Assembly: GCA_017935505.1 (NCBI GenBank)
Contig: JAGBHM010000035.1
Location: forward strand, 1-44,169
DNA from: Bacteroidales bacterium
GTDB taxonomy: Bacteria > Bacteroidota > Bacteroidia > Bacteroidales > UBA932
DNA length: 44,169 bases
Direction: 5' to 3'
Part shown: one piece after another, positions 7,923 to 16,435 of the stretch
Numbering within the stretch: position 1 is the stretch's first letter
How the letters are laid out: each line of letters opens with the position of its first letter
Notes under the pieces: generated by a model
The model's database searches: none
Told to the model about the DNA's origin: nothing
The model's input: the letters and a program-made list of their open reading frames with translations, nothing else
Made by a program: the position numbers and the translations under genes

Positions 7923-8759
7923 ATGAATTTGTCAGACCTTTCCAATTTGCTAAGACAGCTGCTTTCAGAAAATGATGAAGTCTCTTTGCCAGGGATGGGC
8001 CACTTTGTTATAGTGGATATTCCTTCTGAACTGATCAATGGGGGAAAGGCTATAACTCCGCCGTCAAGAAAAATAGTATTTGAGAGCTCCGACGGAGATT
8101 CTGACAAACTGCTGGTGCTGGCATATTGCAGGGAAAGAGGCATTTCTGAGAATGATGCGGCAAAAGAGTTGTCTGAGCTATTGCGCCAGTTTAAAAAAGA
8201 GCTGGTGGATAATGCAGGAGCTGAGATTCCTGGCTTTGGAAGAATAACTTTTGGGGCAGGTGGAAGTTTTGTATTTGAGGCAGATGACTCATTTGATGTT
8301 GCTGCCGACAGTTACTGTCTCGAAACGCTCCCATTAAAGATAATGAATGACCAACAGCCTGTGGAAGAGGCGTTTGTGATAGATTCCTTGGATATCGAAA
8401 TGGCAGATCCTGAAGAAAATGAGCAGCCTCTTGAAACAGAGGCGAAAGAGGATGCTGGTGTGTCTGAAAAACTGGAGAAGCCTGAGGCATATGAAGAGTC
8501 TGTAACCTCTGAAGAGCCGGAGAACCCTGAAGAGCAGGAAGAGTCGGCAGAAATTGTAGAACAACCTATCCAGGAAACACCTGTTGCAGAACCTGAAAAG
8601 CAAAAATGCAGATGGATTTTATGGGTTGCTGCATTTGTCGGGATATTGATAATATTTGTAATTCTTGTCTTCTTGTTCAAAGAAGAGCTGATGCCGCTTC
8701 TTGAAAAACTGCTCTACTCAAAAGAGGAGTTGGAAATTCTTCAGAAGGTTGGACGATAA
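7923..8759 (+). CDS. Membrane-anchored HU-CCDC81-type DNA-binding-like protein
   Basis: A 278-residue protein with two N-terminal HU-like modules (about 1-60 and 61-125; key pieces LPGMGHFVI and IPGFGRITF, one per module) of the bacterial HU-CCDC81 type. These are followed by a Glu/Pro-rich linker (about 137-226) and one transmembrane helix (about 231-252), leaving a short 26-residue tail. There is no signal peptide, so the HU part should be cytoplasmic and the tail periplasmic. Relatives in Bacteroides usually carry a periplasmic SPOR domain after the membrane helix; that domain is absent here and the frame ends in a normal stop. It could link the nucleoid to the envelope; this is inference. 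It sits upstream of dnaG with its own -7 element. Confidence 0.8.
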   Translation: MNLSDLSNLLRQLLSENDEVSLPGMGHFVIVDIPSELINGGKAITPPSRKIVFESSDGDSDKLLVLAYCRERGISENDAAKELSELLRQFKKELVDNAGAEIPGFGRITFGAGGSFVFEADDSFDVAADSYCLETLPLKIMNDQQPVEEAFVIDSLDIEMADPEENEQPLETEAKEDAGVSEKLEKPEAYEESVTSEEPENPEEQEESAEIVEQPIQETPVAEPEKQKCRWILWVAAFVGILIIFVILVFLFKEELMPLLEKLLYSKEELEILQKVGR

Positions 8760-8770
8760 TCTATTTTATC

Positions 8771-8778
8771 TATCTTTG
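8771..8778 (+). promoter_or_regulatory. -7 element (TATCTTTG) of dnaG with a -33 TTG
   Basis: Exact TAnnTTTG match; TTG at 8749-8751 lies 19 bases upstream, inside the end of the preceding gene. The dnaG start is 37 bases further on. Confidence 0.6.
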
Positions 8779-8815
8779 TAAGTTATTCTACGGATATTGT
8801 AACTTATAAGGACCG

Positions 8816-10855
8816 GTGATAGACCATGCTACCATAGAACGTATATTGGATACAGCCCAGATTGTTGAGGTTGTAAGTGATTTTGTCTCCCTCAAAAAGA
8901 GGGGAACAAACTATGTCGCATGTTGTCCGTTTCATCATGAAAAGACTCCAAGTTTCTCAGTATCACCAAGTAAGGGTATTTTTAAATGCTTTGGATGCGG
9001 TAAGGCCGGCAGTGCTGTAACTTTTGTTATGGAGCACGAGCAGATGAGCTATGTGGAGGCATTGAAGTATCTTGGCAACAAGTATGGAATAGAGGTTAAA
9101 GAGAAGGAGGAGAGCCAGGAGGAGGCACAGCAGAGGCTGCTTCATGAATCGCTGTTGATTGTAAATGATTTTGCAAAAGAATTCTACGCAAAGAGATTGT
9201 GGGAGAGTGAAGATGGACAGGCTATAGGATTGAGCTATTTTAGGGAGAGGGGGTTCTCTGATGAGACAATAAGAAAGTTCGGGTTGGGATATTCTCCTGA
9301 TGAGAGGCGTGCCTTTACACATCAGGCCCAGAAAAAAGGATATAAGAAGGAGCATCTGGTTGCAGTTGGCCTTACAATAGAGAGGGAGGAGAGCGGTGAG
9401 CTTTTCGACCGTTTCTACGACAGGGTCATGTTCCCTTGGCGTTCGATAAGCGGAAAGGTAATTGCCTTTGGTGGAAGAACATTAAGAAGTGATAAAAATA
9501 TAGCCAAATATATAAATTCTCCAGAGAGTGAGGCATTTGTAAAGAATAAATCGCTTTATGGAATATATGAGGCAAAAGGGGCTATTGTACGGGAGCAGAA
9601 GTGTTACCTGGTTGAAGGGTATACAGATGTAATATCGTTTCATCAGGCTGGAATAGAGAATGTTGTGGCAAGTGGTGGAACTTCCCTTACATCAGGTCAG
9701 ATAGGGCTCATAAAACGCTTTTCAAACAAGATAACTGTCCTATATGACGGTGACTATGCCGGAATAAAGGCATCCTTGCGAGGAATTGATATGCTGCTTG
9801 CCGAAGGAATGGAGGTTAAAGTAGCCCTTTTCCCGGATGGTGAAGATCCTGATTCATTTGCAAAGAAGCATACTGCAGATGAGGTGTGTGAATTCCTCAA
9901 TCTCCATGAAGAGGATTTTATCGCATTCAAATATAGAATATTGAGCAGCGATATAGAGAAAGATCCTCTGCAGAGGGCCAGACTTATAGGCGAAATTGTA
10001 AATAGCATTGCCGTAATTCCAGATGCTATAGTGAGAAATGTATATGTGGAGGAGACAAGTAGCCGTCTCAATATCGGGCAGGAACTCTTGCAGCAGGAGA
10101 TAAATAAGGTAAGAAACAAGAGGCAGGAGGAGGAGTTCAAGGCCAACCAGAGGCGGGAGCGCCTACAGCAGCTTGATGCAATGCAGCAGACAGATGCAGC
10201 ATCAGGTTACGGGAGCAACGGCACTGGAGGTTATAATGCAGGTACAGGTGGTTATAATGCCGGTAACAGGGCTGTACTTCCCGGATTTATTGTAAACACC
10301 TATTGTGAAGAGGCGGAGAAGGAGATACTTTATTACCTGATCAAATTCGGCCATTTTCCTATCCATATTGAGGAGGAGTTCCTTTATGGTGCCCCCGACA
10401 GTGGGCAGCAGAGTGTGGCCCAATATATATTTTCACAATTGGGCAATGATGACCTGGAGTTGCAGAACCTGGTATACAAAAATATATTTGATGAATACTT
10501 CAATTTGAAAGTTGCGGATGGTGAGAAGATATTCAAACATTTTATCAACCATCCCGACAGTGCTGTAGCCAAGACAGTTATTGATCTGATGGCCCAGCCG
10601 TATACCATAACCATAGCCCAGTTCAATAAGTCACTCATACCTGAGCAGAATATATTGGGCAGGGTGGTGCCGAAGGCGATACTTATATATAAGGCAAAAG
10701 TAATGGCGCAGGCTTCCCTGAATCTGGCGGAAGAGTTGAAGAAGGCGCAGGCAGAGGGCAATGACAGATTGCAGGAAGAGCTTATCCAGCAGCTTAATAC
10801 CCTTATGCAGGTGCGCAATGCTTTTGCAAAAGAGTTGAAAAGGATAACATTTTAA
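8816..10855 (+). CDS. dnaG: DNA primase DnaG
   Basis: A 679-residue primase that makes RNA primers at the replication fork. The N-terminal CHC2 zinc-binding domain has ligands C37, H40, C58 and C61 (CPFH ... CFGC). The catalytic core and TOPRIM domain show EGYTDVISF, the metal-binding DGDYAG and DPDSFA. The C-terminal third is a helicase-interaction-type domain, reached through a low-complexity linker in which TGGYNAG occurs twice in tandem (10223-10264). The start is GTG at 8816: it gives MIDHATIERIL, the normal beginning of DnaG, and is preceded by AAGGA at 8807-8811. No ATG in frame fits better. It is followed after 31 bases by metG, so read-through transcription is likely. Confidence 0.97.
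   Translation: MIDHATIERILDTAQIVEVVSDFVSLKKRGTNYVACCPFHHEKTPSFSVSPSKGIFKCFGCGKAGSAVTFVMEHEQMSYVEALKYLGNKYGIEVKEKEESQEEAQQRLLHESLLIVNDFAKEFYAKRLWESEDGQAIGLSYFRERGFSDETIRKFGLGYSPDERRAFTHQAQKKGYKKEHLVAVGLTIEREESGELFDRFYDRVMFPWRSISGKVIAFGGRTLRSDKNIAKYINSPESEAFVKNKSLYGIYEAKGAIVREQKCYLVEGYTDVISFHQAGIENVVASGGTSLTSGQIGLIKRFSNKITVLYDGDYAGIKASLRGIDMLLAEGMEVKVALFPDGEDPDSFAKKHTADEVCEFLNLHEEDFIAFKYRILSSDIEKDPLQRARLIGEIVNSIAVIPDAIVRNVYVEETSSRLNIGQELLQQEINKVRNKRQEEEFKANQRRERLQQLDAMQQTDAASGYGSNGTGGYNAGTGGYNAGNRAVLPGFIVNTYCEEAEKEILYYLIKFGHFPIHIEEEFLYGAPDSGQQSVAQYIFSQLGNDDLELQNLVYKNIFDEYFNLKVADGEKIFKHFINHPDSAVAKTVIDLMAQPYTITIAQFNKSLIPEQNILGRVVPKAILIYKAKVMAQASLNLAEELKKAQAEGNDRLQEELIQQLNTLMQVRNAFAKELKRITF
10223..10264 (+). 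repeat. 21-bp tandem repeat inside dnaG (TGGYNAG twice)
   Basis: Two 21-base units, 10223-10243 and 10244-10264, encode TGGYNAG each time and lie in the flexible linker before the C-terminal domain of primase. Differences between the units are synonymous. Confidence 0.8.
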
Positions 10856-10886
10856 AGCATAGAATAAAATTTAAAAAACAGATATA

Positions 10887-12959
10887 ATGGAAAAGCAATT
10901 TAAAAGGCATTTGGTAACATCGGCCCTTCCTTACGCGAACGGCCCTGTACATATAGGCCATTTGGCTGGCGTATATGTTCCAGCAGATATCTATGTGAGA
11001 TATTTGAGATTGAAAGGTGAAGAGGTATTGTTTATCGGAGGTTCAGATGAACATGGTGTTCCAATTACCATCAAGGCAAAAAAAGAGGGTTGTACACCAC
11101 AGGATATTGTGGACAAATACCATAATATAATAAAGGATTCATTTGAGGGTCTGGGTATCAGTTTTGATGTATATTCACGTACAAGTTCAAAAATACACCA
11201 CAAGACTGCTGCAGATTTCTTCAAAAAACTCTATGACGACGGCAAATTTATAGAGCGCGAGAGTGAGCAGTATTTTGATGTGGAGGCTAATACATTTCTT
11301 GCAGACCGTTATATTGTAGGTACTTGTCCTAAATGTGGTGCTGAAGGAGCTTATGGCGACCAGTGTGAGAAATGCGGCAGCACTTTGAGCCCGGATGAAC
11401 TTATAAATCCAAAATCGGCGATAAGCGGCGGTGAACTTGTAAAGAAACCTACAAAACACTGGTATCTGCCTTTGGACAAATATGAGGGCTGGTTGAAAGA
11501 GTGGATTCTCGAAGGTCATAAGGAGTGGAAAACCAATGTGTACGGACAGTGCAAGAGCTGGATCGACGGCGGATTGCAGCCACGTGCGGTTAGCCGTGAC
11601 CTCGATTGGGGAGTTCCTGTTCCTGTAGAGGGTGCAGAGGGTAAGGTGCTTTATGTGTGGTTTGATGCACCTATCGGCTATATATCAAATACAATAGAGC
11701 TTTTGCCTGATGAGTGGGAGAAGTGGTGGAAGAGCGAGGATACCAAGATGGTGCACTTTATTGGAAAAGACAATATCGTCTTCCATTGCATTGTCTTCCC
11801 TTCTATGCTCAAGGCCTATGGCGACGGTTTCATTCTTCCTGAAAATGTTCCTGCAAATGAGTTCCTAAATCTGGAGGGCGACAAAATATCAACATCCCGT
11901 AACTGGGCGGTGTGGTTGCATGAATACCTTGTGGATTTCCCTGGAAAACAGGATGTCCTGAGATATGTTCTCTGTGCGAATGCTCCTGAAACCAAGGATA
12001 ATGACTTTACATGGAAAGATTTCCAGACCAGGAACAACAGCGAGCTCGTGGCAATTTACGGTAACTTCGTAAATAGAGCAATAGTGCTTACCCATAAATA
12101 TTTTGGTGGTAAAGTGCCTGCTTTAGGCGAATTGGTTGATGTGGATAAAGAGGTTTTGGCGGAGATACCTCAGATCAAGGCTTCTTTGGAGCATAACCTC
12201 AGTAACTACAAGTTCCGTGAGGCTCTGAAAGATGCCATGAACCTTGCCCGTCTGGGTAATAAATATCTTACCGAAACTGAACCTTGGAAACTTGCCAAGA
12301 CAGATATGGGACGTGTTGCAACAATTCTGAATATATCGTTGCAGCTTTGTGCCAACCTTGCAATAGCCTTTGAACCGTTCCTTCCATTCTCTTCTGAAAA
12401 ATTGATAAAGATGCTCAACGTTGAGAAGATAGACTGGAACCAGTTTGGTGGCGGAGAGATTCTTGCAGAGGGACATCAGCTTAACCCTGCAGAACTTCTG
12501 TTTGCCAAAATTGAGGATGATGCTATTCAGGCACAGATAGACAAACTCAATGCTACAAAAGTTGCAAATGAGGCCAAAGCGGCAGAGGAGGCAGCAGCCA
12601 ATGCTCCTGTAAATGCTCCGCTACCTCAGAAAGAGGAGTGTACATTTGATGACTTTATGAAGATGGATATCCGTACAGCAACAGTTCTTGAGGCCGTTAA
12701 AGTACCTAAAACAGACAAACTGCTCCAGCTTACCATCGATACAGGAATTGATACAAGAACAATTGTGTCTGGCATAGCGGAGCATTATACACCGGAGGAG
12801 ATGGTTGGCAAGCAGATCTGTATTCTTGCAAACCTTGCACCTCGAAAAATTAAGGGAATCGAATCTAAAGGAATGATTCTCATGGCAAAGGATGAAAACG
12901 GAAAGATGAAGTTCGTAACTCCTGCCGAGGTTGTTGACAATGGCGCGACAGTTGGTTAA
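10887..12959 (+). CDS. metG: Methionyl-tRNA synthetase with C-terminal tRNA-binding domain
   Basis: A 690-residue class I synthetase that charges tRNA-Met. HIGH motif at residues 22-25; a four-Cys zinc knuckle ([19 protein letters not shown], about 146-164); the KMSKS equivalent is KISTS at 333-337, as is usual for this enzyme. An anticodon-binding helical domain follows. The last 110 residues (starting near [19 protein letters not shown]) are an OB-fold Trbp111/EMAPII-type tRNA-binding domain, joined by an Ala/Glu-rich linker. This dimer-forming extension is common in Bacteroidota. It lies between dnaG and trpS on the same strand with gaps of 31 and 43 bases, probably in one transcription unit. 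Confidence 0.98.
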   Translation: MEKQFKRHLVTSALPYANGPVHIGHLAGVYVPADIYVRYLRLKGEEVLFIGGSDEHGVPITIKAKKEGCTPQDIVDKYHNIIKDSFEGLGISFDVYSRTSSKIHHKTAADFFKKLYDDGKFIERESEQYFDVEANTFLADRYIVGTCPKCGAEGAYGDQCEKCGSTLSPDELINPKSAISGGELVKKPTKHWYLPLDKYEGWLKEWILEGHKEWKTNVYGQCKSWIDGGLQPRAVSRDLDWGVPVPVEGAEGKVLYVWFDAPIGYISNTIELLPDEWEKWWKSEDTKMVHFIGKDNIVFHCIVFPSMLKAYGDGFILPENVPANEFLNLEGDKISTSRNWAVWLHEYLVDFPGKQDVLRYVLCANAPETKDNDFTWKDFQTRNNSELVAIYGNFVNRAIVLTHKYFGGKVPALGELVDVDKEVLAEIPQIKASLEHNLSNYKFREALKDAMNLARLGNKYLTETEPWKLAKTDMGRVATILNISLQLCANLAIAFEPFLPFSSEKLIKMLNVEKIDWNQFGGGEILAEGHQLNPAELLFAKIEDDAIQAQIDKLNATKVANEAKAAEEAAANAPVNAPLPQKEECTFDDFMKMDIRTATVLEAVKVPKTDKLLQLTIDTGIDTRTIVSGIAEHYTPEEMVGKQICILANLAPRKIKGIESKGMILMAKDENGKMKFVTPAEVVDNGATVG

Positions 12960-13002
12960 TTGTTTGGCCAAGTTAAAATTTTAATAAGATATTGGAATAT
13001 TT

Positions 13003-14115
13003 ATGGAAAAGATAATACTTACCGGCGACAGACCAACTGGAAAACTCCATTTGGGCCACTATGTGGGTTCGCTGAAAAGAAGGGTGGAACTGCAGAACTC
13101 TGGAGAGTTCGACAAGATATTCATCATGATTGCAGATGCCCAAGCTCTTACCGATAACGCAGACAATCCGGAAAAGGTACGCCAGAATATCATAGAGGTG
13201 GCTCTGGATTACCTCTCATGCGGCCTTGATCCGGAAAAATGTACAATATTCATCCAGTCGCAGGTGCCTGAATTGTGCGAACTTGCCTTCTATTATATGA
13301 ACCTTGTAACAGTGCAGCGCCTGCAGAGGAATCCTACCGTTAAGCAGGAGATCCAGATGAGGGGCTTTTCTGATGATGAGGAGAATGCAAACAAAAAGGG
13401 TATTCCTGTAGGATTCTTTACATATCCTATAAGCCAGGCATCAGATATTACTGCATTCAAGGCTACAACTGTGCCTGTGGGTGTAGACCAGGCTCCGATG
13501 ATTGAGCAGACACGTGAAATTGTGCATAAATTCAATTCTATTTATGGTGAAACACTGGTGCTTCCTGAGATGGTGCTCCCTGAGAATACAACATGCTGCC
13601 GCCTTCCAGGTACCGACGGAAAGGCTAAGATGAGCAAGTCGCTTGGCAACTGTATCTACCTGTCGGATACTTCAAAAGAGATAAAGAAGAAGGTGAACAG
13701 TATGTTTACCGATCCTGAGCATCTTAATATTACCGATCCGGGACATGTTGAGTGTAATGTCGTATTTACATATCTCGATGCATTCTCAACTGATGAGCAC
13801 TTTGCAAAATTCCTTCCTGAATATGCAAATCTGGAAGAGATGAAGGATCACTACCGCAGAGGCGGTCTTGGAGACGGTACCTGCAAGAAATTCCTCTTCA
13901 ATATAATGGAGGAGTTCCTGCAGCCTATCAGAGAGAGAAGAAAAGAGTATGAGCAGAACATTCCTCAGGTGTATGAAATACTCCGCAAAGGTTCAGAAGA
14001 GGCCCGTGCAAAGGCTGCTGAGACTCTGGAGGAGGTTAAGGCTGCAATGAAGATTAACTACTTCTCAGACCAGGCTCTCATTGCAGAGCAGGCTGCAAAG
14101 TACAAAGCGCAATAA
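13003..14115 (+). CDS. trpS: Tryptophanyl-tRNA synthetase
   Basis: A 370-residue class I synthetase. It shows GDRPTGKLHLGHYVGS near the N-terminus (HLGH at 16-19, the HIGH equivalent), GVDQAPMIEQTREI in the substrate pocket region, and KMSKS at 209-213. Length is slightly above the 330-340 typical of the family, mainly because of a charged C-terminal extension. It is the last gene of the dnaG-metG-trpS run and is closed by a strong hairpin terminator shared with the convergent recA. Confidence 0.97.
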   Translation: MEKIILTGDRPTGKLHLGHYVGSLKRRVELQNSGEFDKIFIMIADAQALTDNADNPEKVRQNIIEVALDYLSCGLDPEKCTIFIQSQVPELCELAFYYMNLVTVQRLQRNPTVKQEIQMRGFSDDEENANKKGIPVGFFTYPISQASDITAFKATTVPVGVDQAPMIEQTREIVHKFNSIYGETLVLPEMVLPENTTCCRLPGTDGKAKMSKSLGNCIYLSDTSKEIKKKVNSMFTDPEHLNITDPGHVECNVVFTYLDAFSTDEHFAKFLPEYANLEEMKDHYRRGGLGDGTCKKFLFNIMEEFLQPIRERRKEYEQNIPQVYEILRKGSEEARAKAAETLEEVKAAMKINYFSDQALIAEQAAKYKAQ

Positions 14116-14127
14116 AGAGAGTAACAA

Positions 14128-14168
14128 AAAAATCTCCTGCGGAATATCCTTTACCGCAGGAGATTTTT
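14128..14168. terminator. Bidirectional terminator between trpS and recA
   Basis: A perfect 15-bp inverted repeat (14128-14142 with 14154-14168) has A-rich sequence on its left and T-rich sequence on its right, so it can stop transcription from both sides. Confidence 0.9.
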
Positions 14169-14178
14169 ATTTGATTAA

Positions 14179-14201
14179 GGGCAACTCGTTAAGGGTTGCC
14201 C
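14179..14201. terminator. Second hairpin downstream of recA
   Basis: GGGCAAC (14179-14185) pairs with GTTGCCC (14195-14201) around a 9-base loop. It lies between the recA stop and the larger bidirectional terminator and may help recA termination or protect its mRNA 3' end. Confidence 0.55.
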
Positions 14202-14228
14202 TATATTTTTAGAATACTCAATTGTGAA

Positions 14229-15263
14229 TTAGTCTGTTACACTCTTGAGGGCTTCGCGGATTTTTGCCTCGATCTCCTCGGCAAGTTCCGGATTGTCTGT
14301 GAGAATCTGTTTTACAGCATCGCGGCCCTGAGCAAGTTTGCTTTCGCCGTAGCTGAACCAGCTTCCGCTCTTCTTTATGATATTGAATTCAACGCCAAGA
14401 TCTATAATCTCGCCGATTTTTGAGATACCTTCACCAAAGAGGATATCAAACTCTGCCTTTCTGAAAGGCGGAGCCATCTTGTTCTTCACAATTTTAACGC
14501 GGGTTCTGTTTCCAGTAGCATCATCTCCATCTTTGAGCTGTGTAGTCTTTCTAACATCAAGTCTGATTGTTGAGTAGAACTTGAGGGCATTACCTCCGGT
14601 TGTTGTCTCAGGGTTGCCGAACATGATGCCGATCTTGTCGCGCAATTGGTTGATAAAGATACAACATGTGTTGGTTTTGCTGATATTTGCAGTGAGTTTT
14701 CTCAATGCCTGGCTCATCAGACGGGCCTGAAGTCCCATCTTTGAGTCTCCCATTTCACCTTCAATTTCTGCTTTTGGGGTAAGTGCTGCCACAGAGTCTA
14801 TCACTATTATATCAATAGCTCCTGAGCGGATGAGGCTATCCGCAATTTCGAGGGCCTGCTCTCCATTGTCTGGCTGTGAAATGAGCAATGTGTCAACATT
14901 CACACCCAGTTTCTTTGCATATGTCCTGTCGAAAGCATGCTCTGCATCAATAATTGCAGCAATGCCTCCGGTCTTTTGTGCCTGGGCAATAGCATGTATG
15001 GCCAATGTGGTCTTACCGCTGCTCTCAGGTCCGTAAATCTCTATGACCCTTCCTCTAGGGTAGCCGCCTATTCCCAAAGCGTGGTCCAAAGCAATGGATC
15101 CAGAGGGTATTGTAGATGCTTCCCACTGTGGCTGGTCTCCCAACTTCATTATTGTCCCCTTGCCAAAATCTTTCTCAATCTTGTCCAAAGTAGCCTGCAA
15201 TGCTTTCAGCTTTTCGGCATTGATTTCGGCTGCTTTTCCTACTTCTGCACTCTCTTTAGCCAT
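14229..15263 (-). CDS. recA: Recombinase RecA
   Basis: A 344-residue strand-exchange ATPase for homologous recombination and the SOS response. Walker A GPESSGKT is at 78-85, Walker B is [10 protein letters not shown], and the canonical [22 protein letters not shown] segment is present as expected. The N-terminus has a short Lys/Glu-rich extension. It is transcribed away from rlmN, with its own -7 element (15304-15311, minus strand). I saw no obvious LexA-type palindrome in the leader. recX is not adjacent but lies about 3.5 kb away on the other strand. Confidence 0.99.
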   Translation of the reverse strand: MAKESAEVGKAAEINAEKLKALQATLDKIEKDFGKGTIMKLGDQPQWEASTIPSGSIALDHALGIGGYPRGRVIEIYGPESSGKTTLAIHAIAQAQKTGGIAAIIDAEHAFDRTYAKKLGVNVDTLLISQPDNGEQALEIADSLIRSGAIDIIVIDSVAALTPKAEIEGEMGDSKMGLQARLMSQALRKLTANISKTNTCCIFINQLRDKIGIMFGNPETTTGGNALKFYSTIRLDVRKTTQLKDGDDATGNRTRVKIVKNKMAPPFRKAEFDILFGEGISKIGEIIDLGVEFNIIKKSGSWFSYGESKLAQGRDAVKQILTDNPELAEEIEAKIREALKSVTD

Positions 15264-15303
15264 AATGTAAATTTTAATGTGTTAAATAATCTTTTTAGCG
15301 CAA

Positions 15304-15311
15304 CAAATATA
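15304..15311 (-). promoter_or_regulatory. -7 element (TATATTTG) of recA
   Basis: Exact TAnnTTTG match on the minus strand, about 40 bases before the recA start. No clear -33 TTG at the expected distance. Confidence 0.5.
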
Positions 15312-15362
15312 CTTAAATCGTCTGGATTTTCATTATTTTTCAGATATATCAAACGACTTTTT

Positions 15363-15370
15363 TACCTTTG
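15363..15370 (+). promoter_or_regulatory. -7 element (TACCTTTG) of rlmN
   Basis: Exact TAnnTTTG match 29 bases before the rlmN ATG, back to back with the recA promoter in a 136-base divergent intergenic region. Confidence 0.55.
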
Positions 15371-15399
15371 CAGTGTTTTAAAAACATTAAGATTCTGTT

Positions 15400-16434
15400 A
15401 TGGTGGAGAATAAGAAAAAACTGCTCGGAAATAATCTTGCACAATTGAAGGAGATAGCCCTTTCATTGGGACTTCCTGCATTTACAGGAAAGCAGCTGGC
15501 AGACTGGCTGTATAAAAAGAAGGTGACATCGATAGACCAGATGACAAACCTTTCAAAGGCTGCAAGGGAGAAGCTGTCGCAGGAATATATTGTGGGAATA
15601 GACAAGGCAATTGATATTCAGGCTTCATCCGACGGAACAAAGAAATATCTCTTTCCATGCCATACCGGAAGTGCCATTGAGGCTGTAATGATTCCCGATG
15701 CCGACAGGGCAACCATCTGTGTATCATCGCAGGCAGGCTGCAAGATGGGCTGCAAATTCTGTATGACCGGACGTCAGGGATTTAAAGGCAATCTCGAAAC
15801 TGCGGAGATCATTTCCCAATTCATAAGTATAGATGAGAGTGATTCTCTCACCAATGCTGTATTCATGGGAATGGGTGAACCTCTGGACAATATCGACAAT
15901 GTGTTGGCTGCAATAGAGATCCTCACTGCAGATTGGGGCTTTGCATGGAGTCCCAAGAGAATAACATTGAGCAGTATCGGAGTGCTTCCTGCTCTCAAGA
16001 GATTTCTTGATGAGACAAAAGTGCATCTGGCAATAAGTTTGCACGACCCTTTCCCTCAGGAGAGACTCTCGCTTATGCCTATGCAGAAGGCATTTCCTAT
16101 TGAAGAGGTGATAAAACTGATAAAAAAATATGACTTTACAGGGCAGCGCAGGGTAAGCTTTGAGTATACAATGTTCAATAGAGTTAATGATACCAAACAG
16201 CATGCCGATGCCCTTGTGAGGATGTTGAGGGGGCTTGAATGCAGAATTAACCTCATCCGCTTCCATGCAATTCCAGACTCGGAACTCTCCCCTTCACCTA
16301 TGCTTATAATAGAGCAGTTCCGCGACAGAATAAACTCAAGTGGCATAACAGCCACAATACGTGCCTCGAGAGGAGAAGATATTTTGGCGGCATGTGGAAT
16401 GTTGAGCGGAAAACAGAAACAGCAGTTGCAATAA
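15400..16434 (+). CDS. rlmN: 23S rRNA (adenine-2503-C2)/tRNA methyltransferase RlmN
   Basis: A 344-residue radical-SAM enzyme that methylates A2503 of 23S rRNA (and A37 of some tRNAs). The Fe-S binding motif Cx3Cx2C is C114, C118, C121 (GCKMGCKFCMTG). GMGEPLDNIDNV is the glycine-rich SAM-binding segment. The C-terminal catalytic Cys is C332 in ASRGEDILAACGM. The start ATG follows a good -7 element. The following patatin gene begins one base after the stop codon, so the two are translationally close. Confidence 0.97.
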   Translation: MVENKKKLLGNNLAQLKEIALSLGLPAFTGKQLADWLYKKKVTSIDQMTNLSKAAREKLSQEYIVGIDKAIDIQASSDGTKKYLFPCHTGSAIEAVMIPDADRATICVSSQAGCKMGCKFCMTGRQGFKGNLETAEIISQFISIDESDSLTNAVFMGMGEPLDNIDNVLAAIEILTADWGFAWSPKRITLSSIGVLPALKRFLDETKVHLAISLHDPFPQERLSLMPMQKAFPIEEVIKLIKKYDFTGQRRVSFEYTMFNRVNDTKQHADALVRMLRGLECRINLIRFHAIPDSELSPSPMLIIEQFRDRINSSGITATIRASRGEDILAACGMLSGKQKQQLQ

Positions 16435-16435
16435 A

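Noticed and set aside
14937..15413. 158-residue plus-strand frame across recA and its promoter
   Set aside because: It is antisense to recA for most of its length, has no family resemblance, and crosses the divergent promoter region.
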